The notes: generated from the letters alone by a model not told the origin. A DNA stretch of 64,000 nt from Saccopteryx bilineata (GCF_036850765.1 NC_089492.1:294274590-294338589), one strand, 5' to 3'. Positions 1 through 28,994 are shown, counted from the stretch's first letter. Translations and numbers: made by a program.

Positions 1-774
1 TCAAAGTAATGAGTCACCTAAACCTCATACCATCCAGACTTCACATGAGGACCAGCCAGCCCTGCACTCTTTCCTAGGAGGATGTGGGCAGCAACGAAAA
101 TTCAGCAAAAACTTGAGTCAATTTCAGCACCAGATTATTCTTTCAGAGGCAAAGAAAGCTGGAGACCACTGTAAAAGTTATTGGCTTCTTACTGCATTTA
201 ATCCAAGATTAAAGAAAACTTGAACAAAAATGCCTTCATTATTTCAAAAACCAAAGAGACATGGACCTGGCAGTTCTTGCAAAGGTGACACTGATTCTGG
301 AAATATTCATCACAAGTTATCTAGGAAAAATAGGTCCCTGCAAAGCAGTCCTTCTGCAAGCTGCCATCTGAACTTGCATGATGTGCCTTGCGGTCAACAC
401 TGTGTAGGTCCACACCCCAACTAGAGTGATGCAAATGCAGATCTCATAGGGCTTAGACTGCTTCCAATTTCCTCCAGCAAATCGAAGGACGGTCAGCTTC
501 CTCATAGACAGTAGGATGGTGACTGATGTAAAGTGTGGCGATCTCTTAGGTGGTAGTATATGTGAAAGAGCTCGACACTGGAATCTGCAAGGACATAAAT
601 CTGGCAAGAACCCTAGGAAAGTTAGAAAATTAACATAAACAAGACATACATGTTTCCCACATAACTAAAACTGAAGAATCTCCCTACCATTAATGTTAAA
701 ATGTATGACATTTCATTCATAAAAATGGGATCTCAGTTACTAAAAAAAAAAAAAACCTGTAATTTCCTACCCAT
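1..774 (-). other. 3' flank / probable 3' UTR of gene 1
   Basis: No independent gene is seen here. The stretch is homologous to 16936-18327, 34738-36336 and 51797-52803, each lying downstream of a zinc-finger exon on the minus strand. It is therefore probably the shared 3' UTR and 3' flank. A minus-strand ATTAAA at 197-202 could be a poly(A) signal, but this is not established. Confidence 0.45.
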
Positions 775-7230
<6,456 letters not shown>

Positions 7231-7493
7231 CGCACTCCGCGGGCGGGGCGGGGTGGGAGCGGCGGGCGAAGATGCGGCCCCGGCACTGCGGTCGCTGTCC
7301 TGCCCCGGCGTGGGTCACCCGGGTGTCGTCAGGGAGCCTTACAGCTGCCGCGGGAACTCCACTTTTTTGCCTTTTGCGTCCAATCGTACCATCAATGGTA
7401 GCTCCTAACCCAGTGAGACTCCACTGAGAAGAGGAAATGCCGCCGGTAAGGCCACAGAAGTCCCGCCCTCCAGTACTGCCCACACGGAAATGA

Positions 7494-7610
7494 GCATTCT
7501 GGGTAATGTAGTTCCTACAGTAGTACTTCCCTGGAAATTAGCATACTGGGTAAAGTAGTTTCTACAGTAATACCCACCTAGAAATGAGCATTCTGGGTAA
7601 TGTAGTTCCT
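7494..7610 (-). promoter_or_regulatory. Three tandem ZNF143/SBS-like sites, 47-bp period
   Basis: Motifs at 7494-7516, 7541-7563 and 7588-7610. Copies 1 and 3 read 'gcattctgggtaatgtagtt'; the reverse strand gives ACTACATTACCCAGAATGC, close to the known ZNF143/SBS consensus (ACTACAnnTCCCAGAATGC). Copy 2 has substitutions (catactggg, aaagtag). The copies are exactly 47 bp apart, which indicates local tandem duplication. Units 2 and 3 have a single copy. Confidence 0.7.
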
Positions 7611-7650
7611 AGTCCAAAGAGGGGATTCTCTCATTTTCTAGCCTTCTAGA

Positions 7651-7894
7651 GGAGTGGATTTGGGGGCATGTTCCCAGTGGTGGAATTAAAATAATTTAAC
7701 AACCGGTTTCTACACTAATGACTGTTTTCATTATTAAAAATGATATTCCAAAAGATAGTTTATTATTTTATGCATTTAATATTTGAATGAGAATAAAATA
7801 GGTACAGAAAATTGGATTATGTTTTAAAATACTAATAAAAAATTAATACCTGAAAAAAACAATAAAACTGTTATTTAATATATTTCCATATTAC
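7651..7894. other. Upstream flank of gene 1 shared with unit 3
   Basis: AT-rich segment homologous to 45750-45990. Its 7730-7840 part is the single-copy counterpart of the inverted repeat found in unit 3. Confidence 0.55.
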
Positions 7895-8259
7895 TTTTTT
7901 TTTCTGAAACAGAGAGAGAGAGAATGGGAGAGATAGAAATAGAAAAACAGGAAAATGAGAAGCATCAATTCATTCTGGCACCTTAATTGCTCATTAATTG
8001 CTTTCTCATATTGCCTTGACCGAGGGGCTCCATCAAAATTAGTGACCCCTTGCTCAAGCCAGTGCTTTAGACTCAAAATAGCAACCTTGGTCTTCAAGCC
8101 AGTGAGAATGGTGTCATGTCTATGATCCCACACTTAAGACAGCTACCGTACGCTCAAGCTTGTGAGTCCATGTTTAAGCCAATGACCTCGGGGTTTCGAA
8201 CCTGGGTCCTCTCTTTTGCAGTCCTTTGCTCTATCCACTGTGCCACCACCTGGTCAGCC
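7895..8259 (-). mobile_element. SINE-B shared with unit 3
   Basis: Reverse SINE-B. The same insertion is at 45992-46380, so it predates the unit duplication. Confidence 0.78.
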
Positions 8260-9157
8260 TCCACTTTGCTTCTAGATTAGCTTTTGCACTTGCTATTTTT
8301 TTTCACCTATGGAAGGAATAAACATTTCTAAAAGTTCGTGGAATATACTGTTGTGCAGATAAATATTTTTTTAAAAAGAGTAAAAAAAGTAAATTTGTGA
8401 TTTTCACATTGGGCAGCTGCCCAGGCACCTGCCTTAGAGAGAACCCTGATTACAAGTGACATTTTAACATGTGATTCACTGAACTCAAAAAATTAGATAT
8501 CGGTTCTGCTGAACTGGTGCAAACAGGCTGTGTCCCACTACTGCATATTCCCCGAGAATACATTCAGACTACTAAGCGTGCTCTAGCACTACCGGTAGAA
8601 GTGATTTCTAGGGCATGGTTGTCACTGGTGCTCCCGTGCGACTTCCTTTGCCTGCTGGTGTTGCCTTTCTTTCTTCAGGATGTGCTCTTTCTGACTGCAA
8701 GGCATCCTGTTTCATGTCAAATAGGCCATCTGCCATCAGGATTTTTCGTGCAGAATGTTACTGGGAGAAGTGGCTAAAGTTGTTCATGCTATCTGTTCTG
8801 CTTCATTTCAGAACCTTATACAAATTTAATGTCAGAAAACAGACACAAATACTTAATGTCAATTGCCCTTGATGATATCAGAAGTCTCAGCTCTGCCTGT
8901 GCCAGAGTGGCCAGGATCAACCTGGATTTGAACTGATGCTTCTGCCTCTAATCTATTTTAAACAATGAAGAATATGTTGAGGACATCCAAGATATGCAAT
9001 TACAGGCATTCCACAGACAATGCTGGTTGGGTTCCAGACCAGCCAAGGAAATATGGCAATAAAGACAGTCACATTAATTTGTAATCTCCCAGTGCATATA
9101 AAATTTGTTTTTAATATGTATTACTGTCATCTATTAAATGCGGTATAAAATTATGTC
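8260..9157. other. Unit sequence, no gene seen
   Basis: Homologous to 46381-46574, 46766-46820, 47207-47290 and 47623-48218. No coding potential or recognised repeat. The unit 3 copy has acquired three extra SINEs. Confidence 0.5.
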
Positions 9158-9530
9158 GGCCCTGGCAGATTGGCTCAGCCCTAGAGCGTGAGTCTGGCAT
9201 GTGGGAGTCCTGGGTTCGGTTCCTGGTCAGGACCCACAAGAGAAGCACCCATGTTCTTCTCTACCCTTTCCCCTCTCCTTCCTCTCTGTCTCTCTTCTCC
9301 CCCCCCCCCGGCCCCCATCCCGCAGCCAAGGATCCATTGGAGAAAAGTTGGCCCAGGCGCTAAGGACAGCTCCATGTCCTCTGACTCAGGTGCTAGAATG
9401 GCTCTACTTGCAATAGAGCAACGGCCCAGATGGAGAGAGCATTGCCCCCTAGTGGGAATACCGGGTGGATCTTGGTTGGGCACATGCAGGAGTCTATCTC
9501 TCTGCCTTCCTGCTTCTCACTTTAGGAAAG
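9158..9530 (+). mobile_element. SINE-A
   Basis: Diverged full SINE-A at the same insertion point as the SINE-A head at 48219, so it is shared with unit 3. Confidence 0.75.
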
Positions 9531-9543
9531 TAGTAATGTACAG

Positions 9544-9790
9544 GCCTAGGCTGGTTGACTCAGTGGATAGAGCATCTGCCTGGTGTCCTGATTTCTCAGT
9601 TTAGAACTCTGGTCAAGGCACACCTGAGAAGTATCTCCTTCTCTTTCTCTCCTCCTCCCCCTTCTCTCTTTTTTACCCCCTCACAGGCAGCTGCTCGATT
9701 GGTTTAAGCATCAGTCACAGATGGGATTTGTTGGGTGGATCCTGGCCAGGGTACATGTGGGAGTGTCTTTCTCCTCCTCATTAAAAAAAA
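9544..9790 (+). mobile_element. SINE-A, internally deleted
   Basis: Head 'ggctggttgactcagtgg' and a SINE-A tail with the central part missing. Short 'agtaatg' repeats flank it. Confidence 0.6.
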
Positions 9791-9800
9791 ATAGTAATGG

Positions 9801-10167
9801 GCCCAGGCCAGGTTGCTCAGTGGTAGAGCATCGGCACCGCATGTGGAAGTCCTGGGTTCAGTTCCCGGCCAGGGCAAAGAGAAGAGCCCATCTGCTTCTC
9901 CACCCTTGCCTCTCTTCTTTATGTCTATCCCTCCCTTCCCCTCCACAGCTAAGGCCTATTGGAGCAATGTTGCCCCAGGCACTGAGGATGGCTCCATGGC
10001 CTTTGCCTCAGATGCTAGAATGGCTACAGTTGCAACAAAATAACACCACAGATGGGCAGAGGATTGCCCTCCAGTGGGCATGATGGGTGGATCTTGGTTG
10101 GGTGCATTCTGAAGTCTGTCTCTCTGCCTCCCTCCTTGTCAATTCAGAAAAATACAAAAAAAAAATT
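9801..10167 (+). mobile_element. SINE-A, old
   Basis: Complete but diverged SINE-A with an A tail. It follows the previous element directly. Confidence 0.75.
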
Positions 10168-10205
10168 TAGTAATTTACATACATTAACTTTGAAGTACTT
10201 TTTAG

Positions 10206-10390
10206 ACCTGGCTGGTTAGCTCAGTTAAGGATGTTGTCTCTAAATAAAAGGTTGTGGGTTCGATCTCCAGTCAGGACACACATGGGAGGCAACCAAAGAA
10301 CGTGCAACTGAGTGGAACAACAAATGTTTCCCTTTTCCTGTCCCCTCCCTCCCTTCTTTTCTCTGTCTTTCTAATAATCAATAAAAATTG
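10206..10390 (+). mobile_element. SINE-D, tRNA-derived, old
   Basis: The head 'ggctggttagctcagttaagg' and B-box 'gggttcgatctccagtc' resemble a tRNA promoter, with a C/T-rich body and 'aataatcaataaaaatt' tail. It resembles bat VES-type SINEs more than SINE-A to SINE-C. Confidence 0.6.
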
Positions 10391-10540
10391 AGCCCTGGCC
10401 AGATAGCTTGGTTGGTTGGTGCGTTGTCTCAGAGCATATAGGAGGTTGCTGGTTCGATTCCCTGGTCAGTGCACATACAGAAGCAGCTCAGTGTTTCACT
10501 GTCTCTCCCTGCTTCTCTCTCAAAATAAAAAGAAATAAAT
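10391..10540 (+). mobile_element. SINE-D, second copy
   Basis: 'gccctggccagatagcttgg' head and 'ggttcgattccctggtcag' B-box, with a short body and an A-rich tail. Confidence 0.55.
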
Positions 10541-10796
10541 AATACTTTAGTGACTAAAAAAGAAAGCAAATCATCATCTGTACCATTCTTGGGTTGCAAT
10601 GGTTTTGTGGGTGGACAGTCTTGTTTAATGTCTTAGAAAATGCATTTATCTGTGAAGGTCAATAAAGCGCATCATGATCAAGTAAGGTTTGACTGCATTA
10701 GACAATCTGGGAAATTTTATTAAGCAAATAATCTAATCATCTAGTTATACCATCATACATATGATAAATATAACACAGGAATGTAGCACACTTTCT

Positions 10797-11136
10797 TTTC
10801 TTTCTCTCTTTTCTTTTTACAGAGACAGAGAGAGAGTCAGAGAGAGGGATAGATAGGGACAGATAAGAACGGAGAGAGATGAGAAGCATCAATCATTAGT
10901 TTCTCATTGCAACACTTTAGTTGTTCATTGATTGCTTTCTCATATGTGCCTTGATTGCGGGCCTTCAGTAGACCGAGTAATCCATTGCTCAAACCAGCGA
11001 CCTTGGGTCCAAGCTGGTGAGCTTTTGCTCAAACCAGATGAGCCTGCGCTCTAGCTGGCGACCTTGGGGTCTCAAACCTTGGTCTTCTGCATCCCAGTCT
11101 GATGATCTATCCACTGCGCCGCCTAATGGTCAAGCC
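10797..11136 (-). mobile_element. SINE-B
   Basis: Reverse SINE-B with GA-rich tail complement and the head complement 'gatctatccactgcgccgcc'. Confidence 0.8.
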
Positions 11137-11140
11137 CTTT

Positions 11141-11463
11141 CTTTTTTTTTTAAGTGAGAGGAGGCGAGATAGTGCAACAGACTCACACATGTGCCGAACT
11201 GGTACACATCTGGCAATCCCGTCTGAGGACAATGCTCGAATCATCTAAGCTATTTTTAGTGTCTGAGGCTGACACTCTGACCAACGAGCTATCCTCAACA
11301 CCTGGGGCCAACCTTGGAGTCACTGGCTGCAGGAAAGAAAGAGGTGAAGGGGAAGAGAGTAAGAAACAGAAGCAGATGATCACTTCTGTGTCCTGACAGG
11401 AATTGAACGTGGGACATCTGCACGATGGTTCAATGCTCTATCCATTGCACCAACTGTCCAGAG
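11141..11463 (-). mobile_element. Old SINE-A-like element
   Basis: Reverse element with 'aatgctctatccattgcacc' head complement and a '...ctatcttcagt...' body resembling those at 14196 and 32229, but more diverged. Confidence 0.5.
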
Positions 11464-11635
11464 CCACAAACTTTAGAAATAATAAAAAAACAGGATGCGT
11501 AATCGAAGCATAAATGGGAGTGTATTTAATAATAATTTAAATACCAATTAAGAAAATTGAATTTTTGAAAAAATGAAGGCATTAAATGCTGATAAAGTTT
11601 TTGGTATTTTGGTTAGTATGAAAATACTTTGTGTC

Positions 11636-11930
11636 TGACTGGTGTTGGCGCAGTGGATTGTTGACCTGGAATGATGAGGACTCCAGTTCAAAACCACAAG
11701 TTGACAGCTAGAGTGTAGGCTTGCCAAGTTGAGCACGGGGTCACTGCCTTTTACCCAGGGTCCCTGCCTTAAACAAGGGGTAACTGGGTCGGCTTGAGCA
11801 CCCCCACTCCAAGTCAAGGCACATACATGAGTAACTAAAAGTGATGCAACTATGAGTTGATTCCTCTCACTCTCTCTCCTCCCACGTCTCGCCCATCCTG
11901 TTTCTCTCTCTAATCAATAAATTAAAAAAT
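11636..11930 (+). mobile_element. SINE-B-like, old
   Basis: 'tctgactggtgttggcgcag' head, 'aaggcacatacatgag' body and 'aatcaataaattaaaaa' tail. Confidence 0.55.
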
Positions 11931-12064
11931 GCTTTTGGATTATCCTAAGGAAAGGGAACTTGTGACTTACACACATATTTAAGATTCAGAAGTGAAATAA
12001 TGGTACCTATGGCATTGTCAATGCGGTAATATTAAAAACAGTCACAAATTACATTTATAGGAAT

Positions 12065-12484
12065 TTAAAAAGTACATTTCCCCATGTATAAGACACCCCC
12101 TTGTATAAGATGCACCTTAATTTTGGGGCCTGAAATTTGAAAAAAATAATGTAATACATAAAGTTATTGAACTCATTATATTCATCATAAAATTCATACA
12201 AATCCTCATCACTGTCAAAACTCCCATCCATTAGTTTGTCATCTGTCTGATGATGAATCACTGTCTTCATTTATTTCTTCATGCTCAGATACATCTATGG
12301 CATTTGTAATGCCACACTTCTTAAATGACTTGATGATTTCAATCTTGATATTCTCCCAGGAACTTTTGACCCAATTACAAATGTCTTCTATACTTGGTTT
12401 CTTCATGCTTCCTGCTAGTGTCAAATTGTGCCCAGAAGACTTCATCCATTGGTTTCATTCGTTGCTCATAGCAACTTTGAAGGG
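12065..12484 (-). mobile_element. pogo/Tigger-like DNA transposon remnant
   Basis: Minus-strand frames encode a segment like the C-terminal part of a pogo/Tigger DDE transposase (I..WV..SW..I....I..SF.KCGI), followed by an acidic tail rich in Asp and Ser. The end carries 'ccccatgtataagacac', similar to the 'cccatgtataag' termini I associate with Tigger-like elements of bats. The frame is broken near 12240-12270, so it is non-functional. The family name is an inference. Confidence 0.5.
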
Positions 12485-12497
12485 TTAATGCTGACAA

Positions 12498-12683
12498 TAA
12501 GAGGTGGGAGCTGAGATATCAAGCCTCCAGGTGCTCCATCTGAGCCAGTGACACCTTGCTCAGGCCAGTGACCTTGGGCTCAAGCCAGTGATCTTAGGCT
12601 TCAAGTCACCTACCTCAGGTTTTCAAACTGCGTCCTCAATGTCCCAGGTCAGTGGTCTGTACACTGCACCATGACTAGTCAGT
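12498..12683 (-). mobile_element. SINE-B fragment shared with unit 2
   Basis: 'gagccagtgacaccttgctc' body and head complement. The same element is at 29517-29700, in the same flanking context. Confidence 0.6.
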
Positions 12684-12709
12684 TTGTTCAAACATTTAAC
12701 GTGTGGTGA

Positions 12710-13003
12710 GCCTGAACAGGTGATGGCACAGTGGATAGAGCATCGAACCGGGACGCAGAGGACCCAGGTTCAAAACTGCGATGTCGTTATCTTGAGGCCA
12801 AGGTCGCTGGCTTTAGCCCAAGGTCGCTGGTTTGAGCGAGGGGTCACTCAGTCTGCTTTTGCACCCCAGTCAAGGCACATATGAGAAAGCAATCAATGAA
12901 CAATTAAGGAGACACAAGAAAAAATTGATGCTTTTGGTCTCTTTTCATTCTTGTCTATTTCTATCATCCCCCCTCTCTGACTCTGTCCATCTGTTAGAAA
13001 AAA
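12710..13003 (+). mobile_element. SINE-B shared with unit 2
   Basis: SINE-B with head 'gcctgaacaggtgatggcac'. Its counterpart is at 29927-30181. Confidence 0.75.
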
Positions 13004-13025
13004 AACCCAAAAACATGTGTGGTGA

Positions 13026-13426
13026 GGCCCTGGCCGGTTGGCTCAGCGGTAGAGTGTCGGCCTAGCGTGCGGAGGACCCGGGTTCGATTCCCGGCCAGGG
13101 CACACAGGAGAAGCGCCCATTTGCTTCTCCACCCCTCCGCCGCGCTTTCCTCTCTGTCTCTCTCGTCCCCTCCCGCAGCCAAGGCTCCATAGGAGCAAAG
13201 ATGGCCCGGGCGCTGGGGATGGCTCTGTGGCCTCTGCCCCAGGTGCTAGAGTGGCTCTGGTCGCAACATGGCGACGCCCAGGATGGGCAGAGCGTCGCCC
13301 TCTGGTGGGCGTGCCGGGTGGATCCCGGTCGGGCGCATGCGGGAGTCTGTCTGACTGTCTCTCCCTATTTCCAGCTTCAGAAAAATGAAAAGAAAAAAAC
13401 AAAACAAAACAAACAAACAAACAAAA
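13026..13426 (+). mobile_element. SINE-A, young subfamily, 17-bp TSD
   Basis: SINE-A of the 'cctagcgtgcggaggacc' / 'ctccgccgcgc' subfamily, flanked by 'aaaaacatgtgtggtga' at 13009-13025 and 13427-13443. It is absent from the matching site in unit 2 (about 30182), so it inserted after duplication. Confidence 0.92.
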
Positions 13427-13526
13427 AAAAACATGTGTGGTGACATGACAGTCTGCCATTCTCCAAGGGCTATTAGGAACATAAATTTAAAAAAAATAAA
13501 TTTAATTCCCCTGTGTATATTTTTAA

Positions 13527-13684
13527 AAAGATTCTATTAATTTAAATAAGAGAGAAGGGAGGAAGAGCAGGATGCATCAACTGAGTTGCTTCTCCTATGT
13601 GCCCTGACCAAGCAAGCCTGCTTTTCAAACCAACCTCAGCATTTCAGGTCAAGGCTTTATCCACTGAGACACCACAGGTCAGGC
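13527..13684 (-). mobile_element. SINE-C shared with unit 2
   Basis: Reverse SINE-C with 'gaccaccacaggtcaggc'-type head complement. Its counterpart is at 30283-30448. Confidence 0.65.
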
Positions 13685-14195
13685 AAGAACATTAACTTTA
13701 AAATCAAATAAAATTTTATAATTAACAAGAAATTATGCCTATGTACATATGTAATAAGAATTAAAAAATCAATGATTCTGCACAAAACGTATTTAATTTT
13801 TTTGAGGAAATACAACATCAAAATAAACAAAAATTTGAAAAACATTAAAACTAGCTAATGGAAGTGTTAACAAAAATCTCAAGTCTTACTGGAAATGATA
13901 AAAATTTACTTGTAAAAAAATTTAAACTATCTCCAGTATCCTGCAAATAGCACAATAATCATATAAGTGGTCGGACATTCAGCCAAAATGTAAACACGAG
14001 AAAATTGTATTAGTTTTTCCTTATCTATGGAACATCTTCCAGATGCAATAAAATCTTTCTCAACTAAATGTGCTCTTAAAACCCTCAGGAACCACGTTTC
14101 TCATTCCTGGTGCTGCTTTTCTTACATTTCAACAGTACCGGATACCCTATAATGTACTATAACAGATTGTTTTCTTTTTGACTCATCGGCTAGCT
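13685..14195. other. Unit sequence, no gene seen
   Basis: AT-rich, homologous to 30842-30970 and 31361-31720 of unit 2. Nothing else is seen. Confidence 0.5.
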
Positions 14196-14488
14196 TTTAT
14201 TTTTAATTGAGAGGAGGGGAGATGGACAGACTCCAACAGGTGCCCTCTGGGATCCACCTGGCAACCCCCATCTTGGGCCGATGCTCAAATCAATCAAGCT
14301 ATCTTCAGTGCTTGGGGCTGACGCTCGAATCAGTTGAGCTACAGGTTGTAAGGGAGGAGACAGAGAAGGGGGAGAGGGAGGAAAACAGAGCAGATGGTTG
14401 ATTCTCATGTGTGCCCTGACTGGGGATCGATCCAGGGATATCAGCATGTTGGGCCAATGCTCTATCCACTGAGCCAGCCAGCCACGGC
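14196..14488 (-). mobile_element. Old SINE-A-like element shared with unit 2
   Basis: Reverse element with 'ccaatgctctatccactgag' head complement. The same insertion is at 32229-32517. Confidence 0.6.
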
Positions 14489-15202
14489 CATGGGCTAGGT
14501 TTTAATAAAGGCTTTGAACAAGCTAGGTAACGAATACAGCTCTTTATTCATTGATGTATAAAGCAGACCTAGGTGAACCCCTGGAGCAGTTGAAATAATT
14601 AGTAAATGATTGCTGAAGCAATGAAACATGTCACTGTGGCTCTCCTTCCGTGCTTCTAAATTTTTCTTCTCATACCTTACTGCAAGTTCTCACCTCACTC
14701 TATTTTCCTCAAATTGTCATGAATGAAAGAACTCAAATTTGTAGAAACTATCTGTAGCCATATTTTTAGACTCATAGCTCACGTTAATTCTTAGAACTCA
14801 CTGTCCATTATTTACCATTCATTAAGATTTCTGTTCTCAAGCTTCAGAGCATTTTCCCTTTTAGCTATTTAAGTAATTGTCATTATAAACTTACGATACC
14901 TTTCTGTAGTTTGCCTAAACATAATTCTCTTCCAGATATAACCTAAAGTCCTCCAGAATACATTTTTACTGCATTTCCAGGTTAAACGATCATTTTCTGA
15001 AAAGGCTGTGAGATGCTGGGATCCAAAATTCATATATCAAGTACAGATTCCCACATTCCAAATCTTCATGAATACCAACACTGAAGCTATCCTGGCACCA
15101 GATACAAATTCGGTTTGTAACTACTATTCCCAACTACTAGTCTTATTCTCTCATTTGGAATAGACCCTATCTCAGAAAATTTAATAAAACGTTTTCCGTG
15201 AA
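14489..15202. other. Unit sequence, no gene seen
   Basis: The 14800-15200 part is homologous to 48528-48933. No gene or recognised repeat. Confidence 0.45.
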
Positions 15203-15562
15203 GCCTGACCAGGTGGGGATACGGTGGATAGAGCCTGGGACACAGAAGATACACGTTCAAAACCCAGAGGTTGCTCATTTGAGCGCAGGCTCACCAGCTT
15301 GGGCTCAGTGTTGCTGCCTTGAGCATGGGATTATAGACATGATTTCACAGTTGCTGGCTTGAGCCCTAAAGTCACTGGCTTGAATCCAAGGACAATGGCT
15401 TGAACAAGTGGTCTCTTGTTCTGCTGTAGCCTCTCAGTCAAGGCACATATGAGAAAGCAGTCAATGAGCTACAAAGGTGCCATAACAAAGAACACATGTT
15501 TCTCATCTCTCCCCCTTCCTATCTATCCCTATCTGTCCCTCCCTCTCTCTTAAAAAATAAAA
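15203..15562 (+). mobile_element. SINE-B shared with unit 3
   Basis: Old SINE-B. Its counterpart is at 48934-49308. Confidence 0.7.
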
Positions 15563-16469
15563 TGATACACAAGTGTTTGCACTAGCTTTGTTTTCAATAT
15601 TAAAAAATGAGAAATAACCAAATGTACATGAACAAATGTACAGAAAAAGAAATAATGATACAATCAAGATATATCTCAGGAAAAAAAGAGGAGCTACTTA
15701 TATAACATTAATGAATGCCTAAGGACTTATACAATATAAATATAAGCAGAAAAAGTAGTTTTATTCCCATCATATATATTCTAGAAAATGAAGTGATCTA
15801 GTAAAATACATAGTAAATCGCTGGTTACTTGGAGAGCTGTGATGAGCAGGAAAAGATTATAAAAGATACGAAGTAAACCCACAGTGACAGACAGGGTCAG
15901 TATTAGGACTATGGGGAGCTTTAGTTTCACAGATATGTTGAGGTTCAAAATGAAACAATCTGCCCAATAACTTTCAAAAAATGAGTTTGTGAATTCTTTG
16001 TTCAAGTCATATCTTCATGCCCCCTGGGGCTCAGTCTTTCTTCAGTGACATCAAATATACAAACAATGAAGAACTAGCTTTCAATCAATAGCAATGGTGG
16101 CTAGGTCACAAAAATGTATCCCTATAAAATAGATACCAGTTTTCTTTAAATTCCTGTCTTGGTACAATAGCTCATAAGGTACAAAAATTTACAACACCTT
16201 TGTTTATTTTCAGTAACAGTGACTTCAGCCATGAAAGATAAACATAGCAGAAACCCCTCCCATTTGTGTAGACACCGATCCTGGAGTTTTTTTCCCAGAA
16301 ATATTTCTGGACGCACATTCAGGAGAGGCACATTCCATCTAGCCTGTGTCTAGATATGGTCCCCTCTAGGCCAGTGCTTCTGTAGCAGTCAGTGGTTCCT
16401 TTTTAATGCCTATGCTCCTGCAACCAAGTGACTATTAGTCACAGAATTGTACACATTACAACACAAGGC
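15563..16469. other. Unit sequence, no gene seen
   Basis: Homologous to 33103-34265 and 49309-51017 in units 2 and 3, but without the SINE-A that both of those carry near 33211 and 49577. Confidence 0.5.
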
Positions 16470-16818
16470 AGGCTCCCTGTCTGGCTGGTTCAGTGCTAAA
16501 GCATCAGTCCGGTATGTTGATGTCCCTGGTTCAATTCCTGGTCAATGCACACAGGAGAAGCACCCATCTGCTTCTCTACCATCTCCCCTCTTCTCTCTCT
16601 CTCCCACTCCTGCATACATGGCTCAATTAGAGTGAATAGGCCCCGGGTGCTGAGGTCTGCATCGCATCTGCCTCAGGCACTACGAAGAGCTCGGTTGTTG
16701 AGCAATGGAGCAATGCCCCAAATAGGCAGAGTATCGCCCCTTAGTGAAATTGCCAGGTAGATCCCAGTCAGGGAGCATGCAGGAGTTTGTCTCTCTGTCT
16801 CCTTCTCACAGAAGTCAA
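16470..16818 (+). mobile_element. Old SINE-A shared by units 1-3
   Basis: Diverged SINE-A ('ggctggttcagtgctaaagc'). The same insertion is at 34266-34612 and 51018-51675, so it predates the duplications. Confidence 0.65.
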
Positions 16819-17212
16819 AAATAAAAGACACACAGCTGTTTGCAACACTTTCACCAATACAGGCAGTGCTTGTAAACAAGAAAAAATGTCATGTGTTCCC
16901 AGAGGCACCTGATTTTGCGATACCTACTAACACTTCAAAATAATATCTGAGTCTCCTAAAACTCATGGCATCCAGGCTGCAGACGAGGGCCACAAAACCT
17001 GGCACTCTTTTCTAGGATATGAGCAACAATGACAATTCGGCAAAAGTTGATTTCAGCACCACACTGTGCCTTCAAAGGCAGAGAAAGTTTGAGACCCGTG
17101 TAAAAGTTCTTGATCTCTTCATGCCTCCAGAGCCAAAATCTACTTATACCCTAAATGACGCAGTAAATAAAACATCCAAAATTAAAGAGTACTCAAACAA
17201 AAGGGCTTTACT

Positions 17213-17593
17213 GGCCCTGGCCGGTTGGCTCAGCGGTAGAGCGTCGGCCTGGCGTGCGGGGGACCCAGGTTCGATTCCCGGCCAGGGCACATAGGAGAAG
17301 CGCCCATTTGCTTCTCCACCCCCACCCCCTCCTTCCTCTCTGTCTCTCTCTTCCCCTCCCGCAGCCAAGGCTCCATTGGAGCAAAGATAGCCCGGGCGCT
17401 GGGGATGGCTCCTTGGCATCTGCCCCAGGCGCTAGAGTGGCTCTGGTCGCGGCAGAGCATCGCCCCCTGGTGGGCAGAGCGTCGCCCCTGGTGGGCGTGC
17501 CGGGTGGATCCCAGTCGGGCGCATGCGGGAGTCTGTCTGACTGTCTCTCCCTGTTTCCAGCTTCAGAAAAATACAAAAAAAAAAAAAAAAAAA
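17213..17593 (+). mobile_element. SINE-A, unit 2-specific, 14-bp TSD
   Basis: Well-preserved SINE-A flanked by 'aaaagggctttact' (17199-17212 and 17594-17607). It is absent from units 3 and 4, and carries two copies of the 'gggcagagc.tcgcccc' sub-repeat. Confidence 0.92.
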
Positions 17594-17815
17594 AAAAGGG
17601 CTTTACTTATTTTACAAACCAATGGAACATGGCTCTGGCATTTCTTGCATTGGTGACTTCAACATTGAAAATATTTATCACAGGTATTCAGGGAAACCAG
17701 GTCCCTGAAAAGGTGGTCCATCGCAAGCTGCCAACTGAACTCAGATGATGTTCTCTTAGGTCAACACTGAGTCAGGTCCTGTAACAACTTATCAGCATTA
17801 AAGAAATGCTGATTC

Positions 17816-17974
17816 CACCTGATCTATGGCGGTGCAGTGGATAAAGCATCGACCTGGAACACTAAGGTTACTGGTTCGAAACCCTGGGCTTACTTTGTCA
17901 AGGCACATATGGGAGTTGATGCTTCCGGCTCCTCCTCCCTTTCTCTCTCTCTTCTCTCTAAAATGAAAAAAAAA
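17816..17974 (+). mobile_element. SINE-C with TSD
   Basis: Head 'ggcggtgcagtggataaagc'. Flanked by 'aaatgctgattc' and 'aaatactgattc'. Absent from the matching site at 35230 in unit 3. Confidence 0.75.
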
Positions 17975-18327
17975 ATACTGATTCTTTAATACCTCACACT
18001 TCCTATAATTTATTCTGACAAATCATAGGAAGAAATCAGCTTCTCTAAGGGCATTAGGATGGTGGCTGATGTAAACAGTGGACACCTGCTAGATGGTACA
18101 GGTGAAATAACTTTGGCCACAGAAATTTGCAAAGACATAAATCTAGCAAGAGTCCTGGACACCTTAGAAAGTACAACACAGACACACATGCTTCCCAACT
18201 AAGGAAAATTTATGGAAAATCTCCATACCGTTGACATTTGGGTACATATAATTAAAATTACACAAATGAAGCCTCAGAGTTACCTACAGAGTTGTTAACA
18301 CTAAAAAACTGTACATTTCTAATACAT
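17975..18327 (-). other. Probable 3' UTR / flank of gene 2
   Basis: Unit sequence shared with the regions just downstream of the other zinc-finger exons. No separate gene is seen. Confidence 0.45.

Positions 18328-28994
<10,667 letters not shown>

Noticed and set aside
13026..13426. tRNA genes suggested by A-box and B-box sequences such as 'ggttcgattcccggccaggg'
   Set aside because: They are SINE heads: each is followed by a SINE body and poly(A) and flanked by target duplications, and the sequence does not fold as a complete tRNA.
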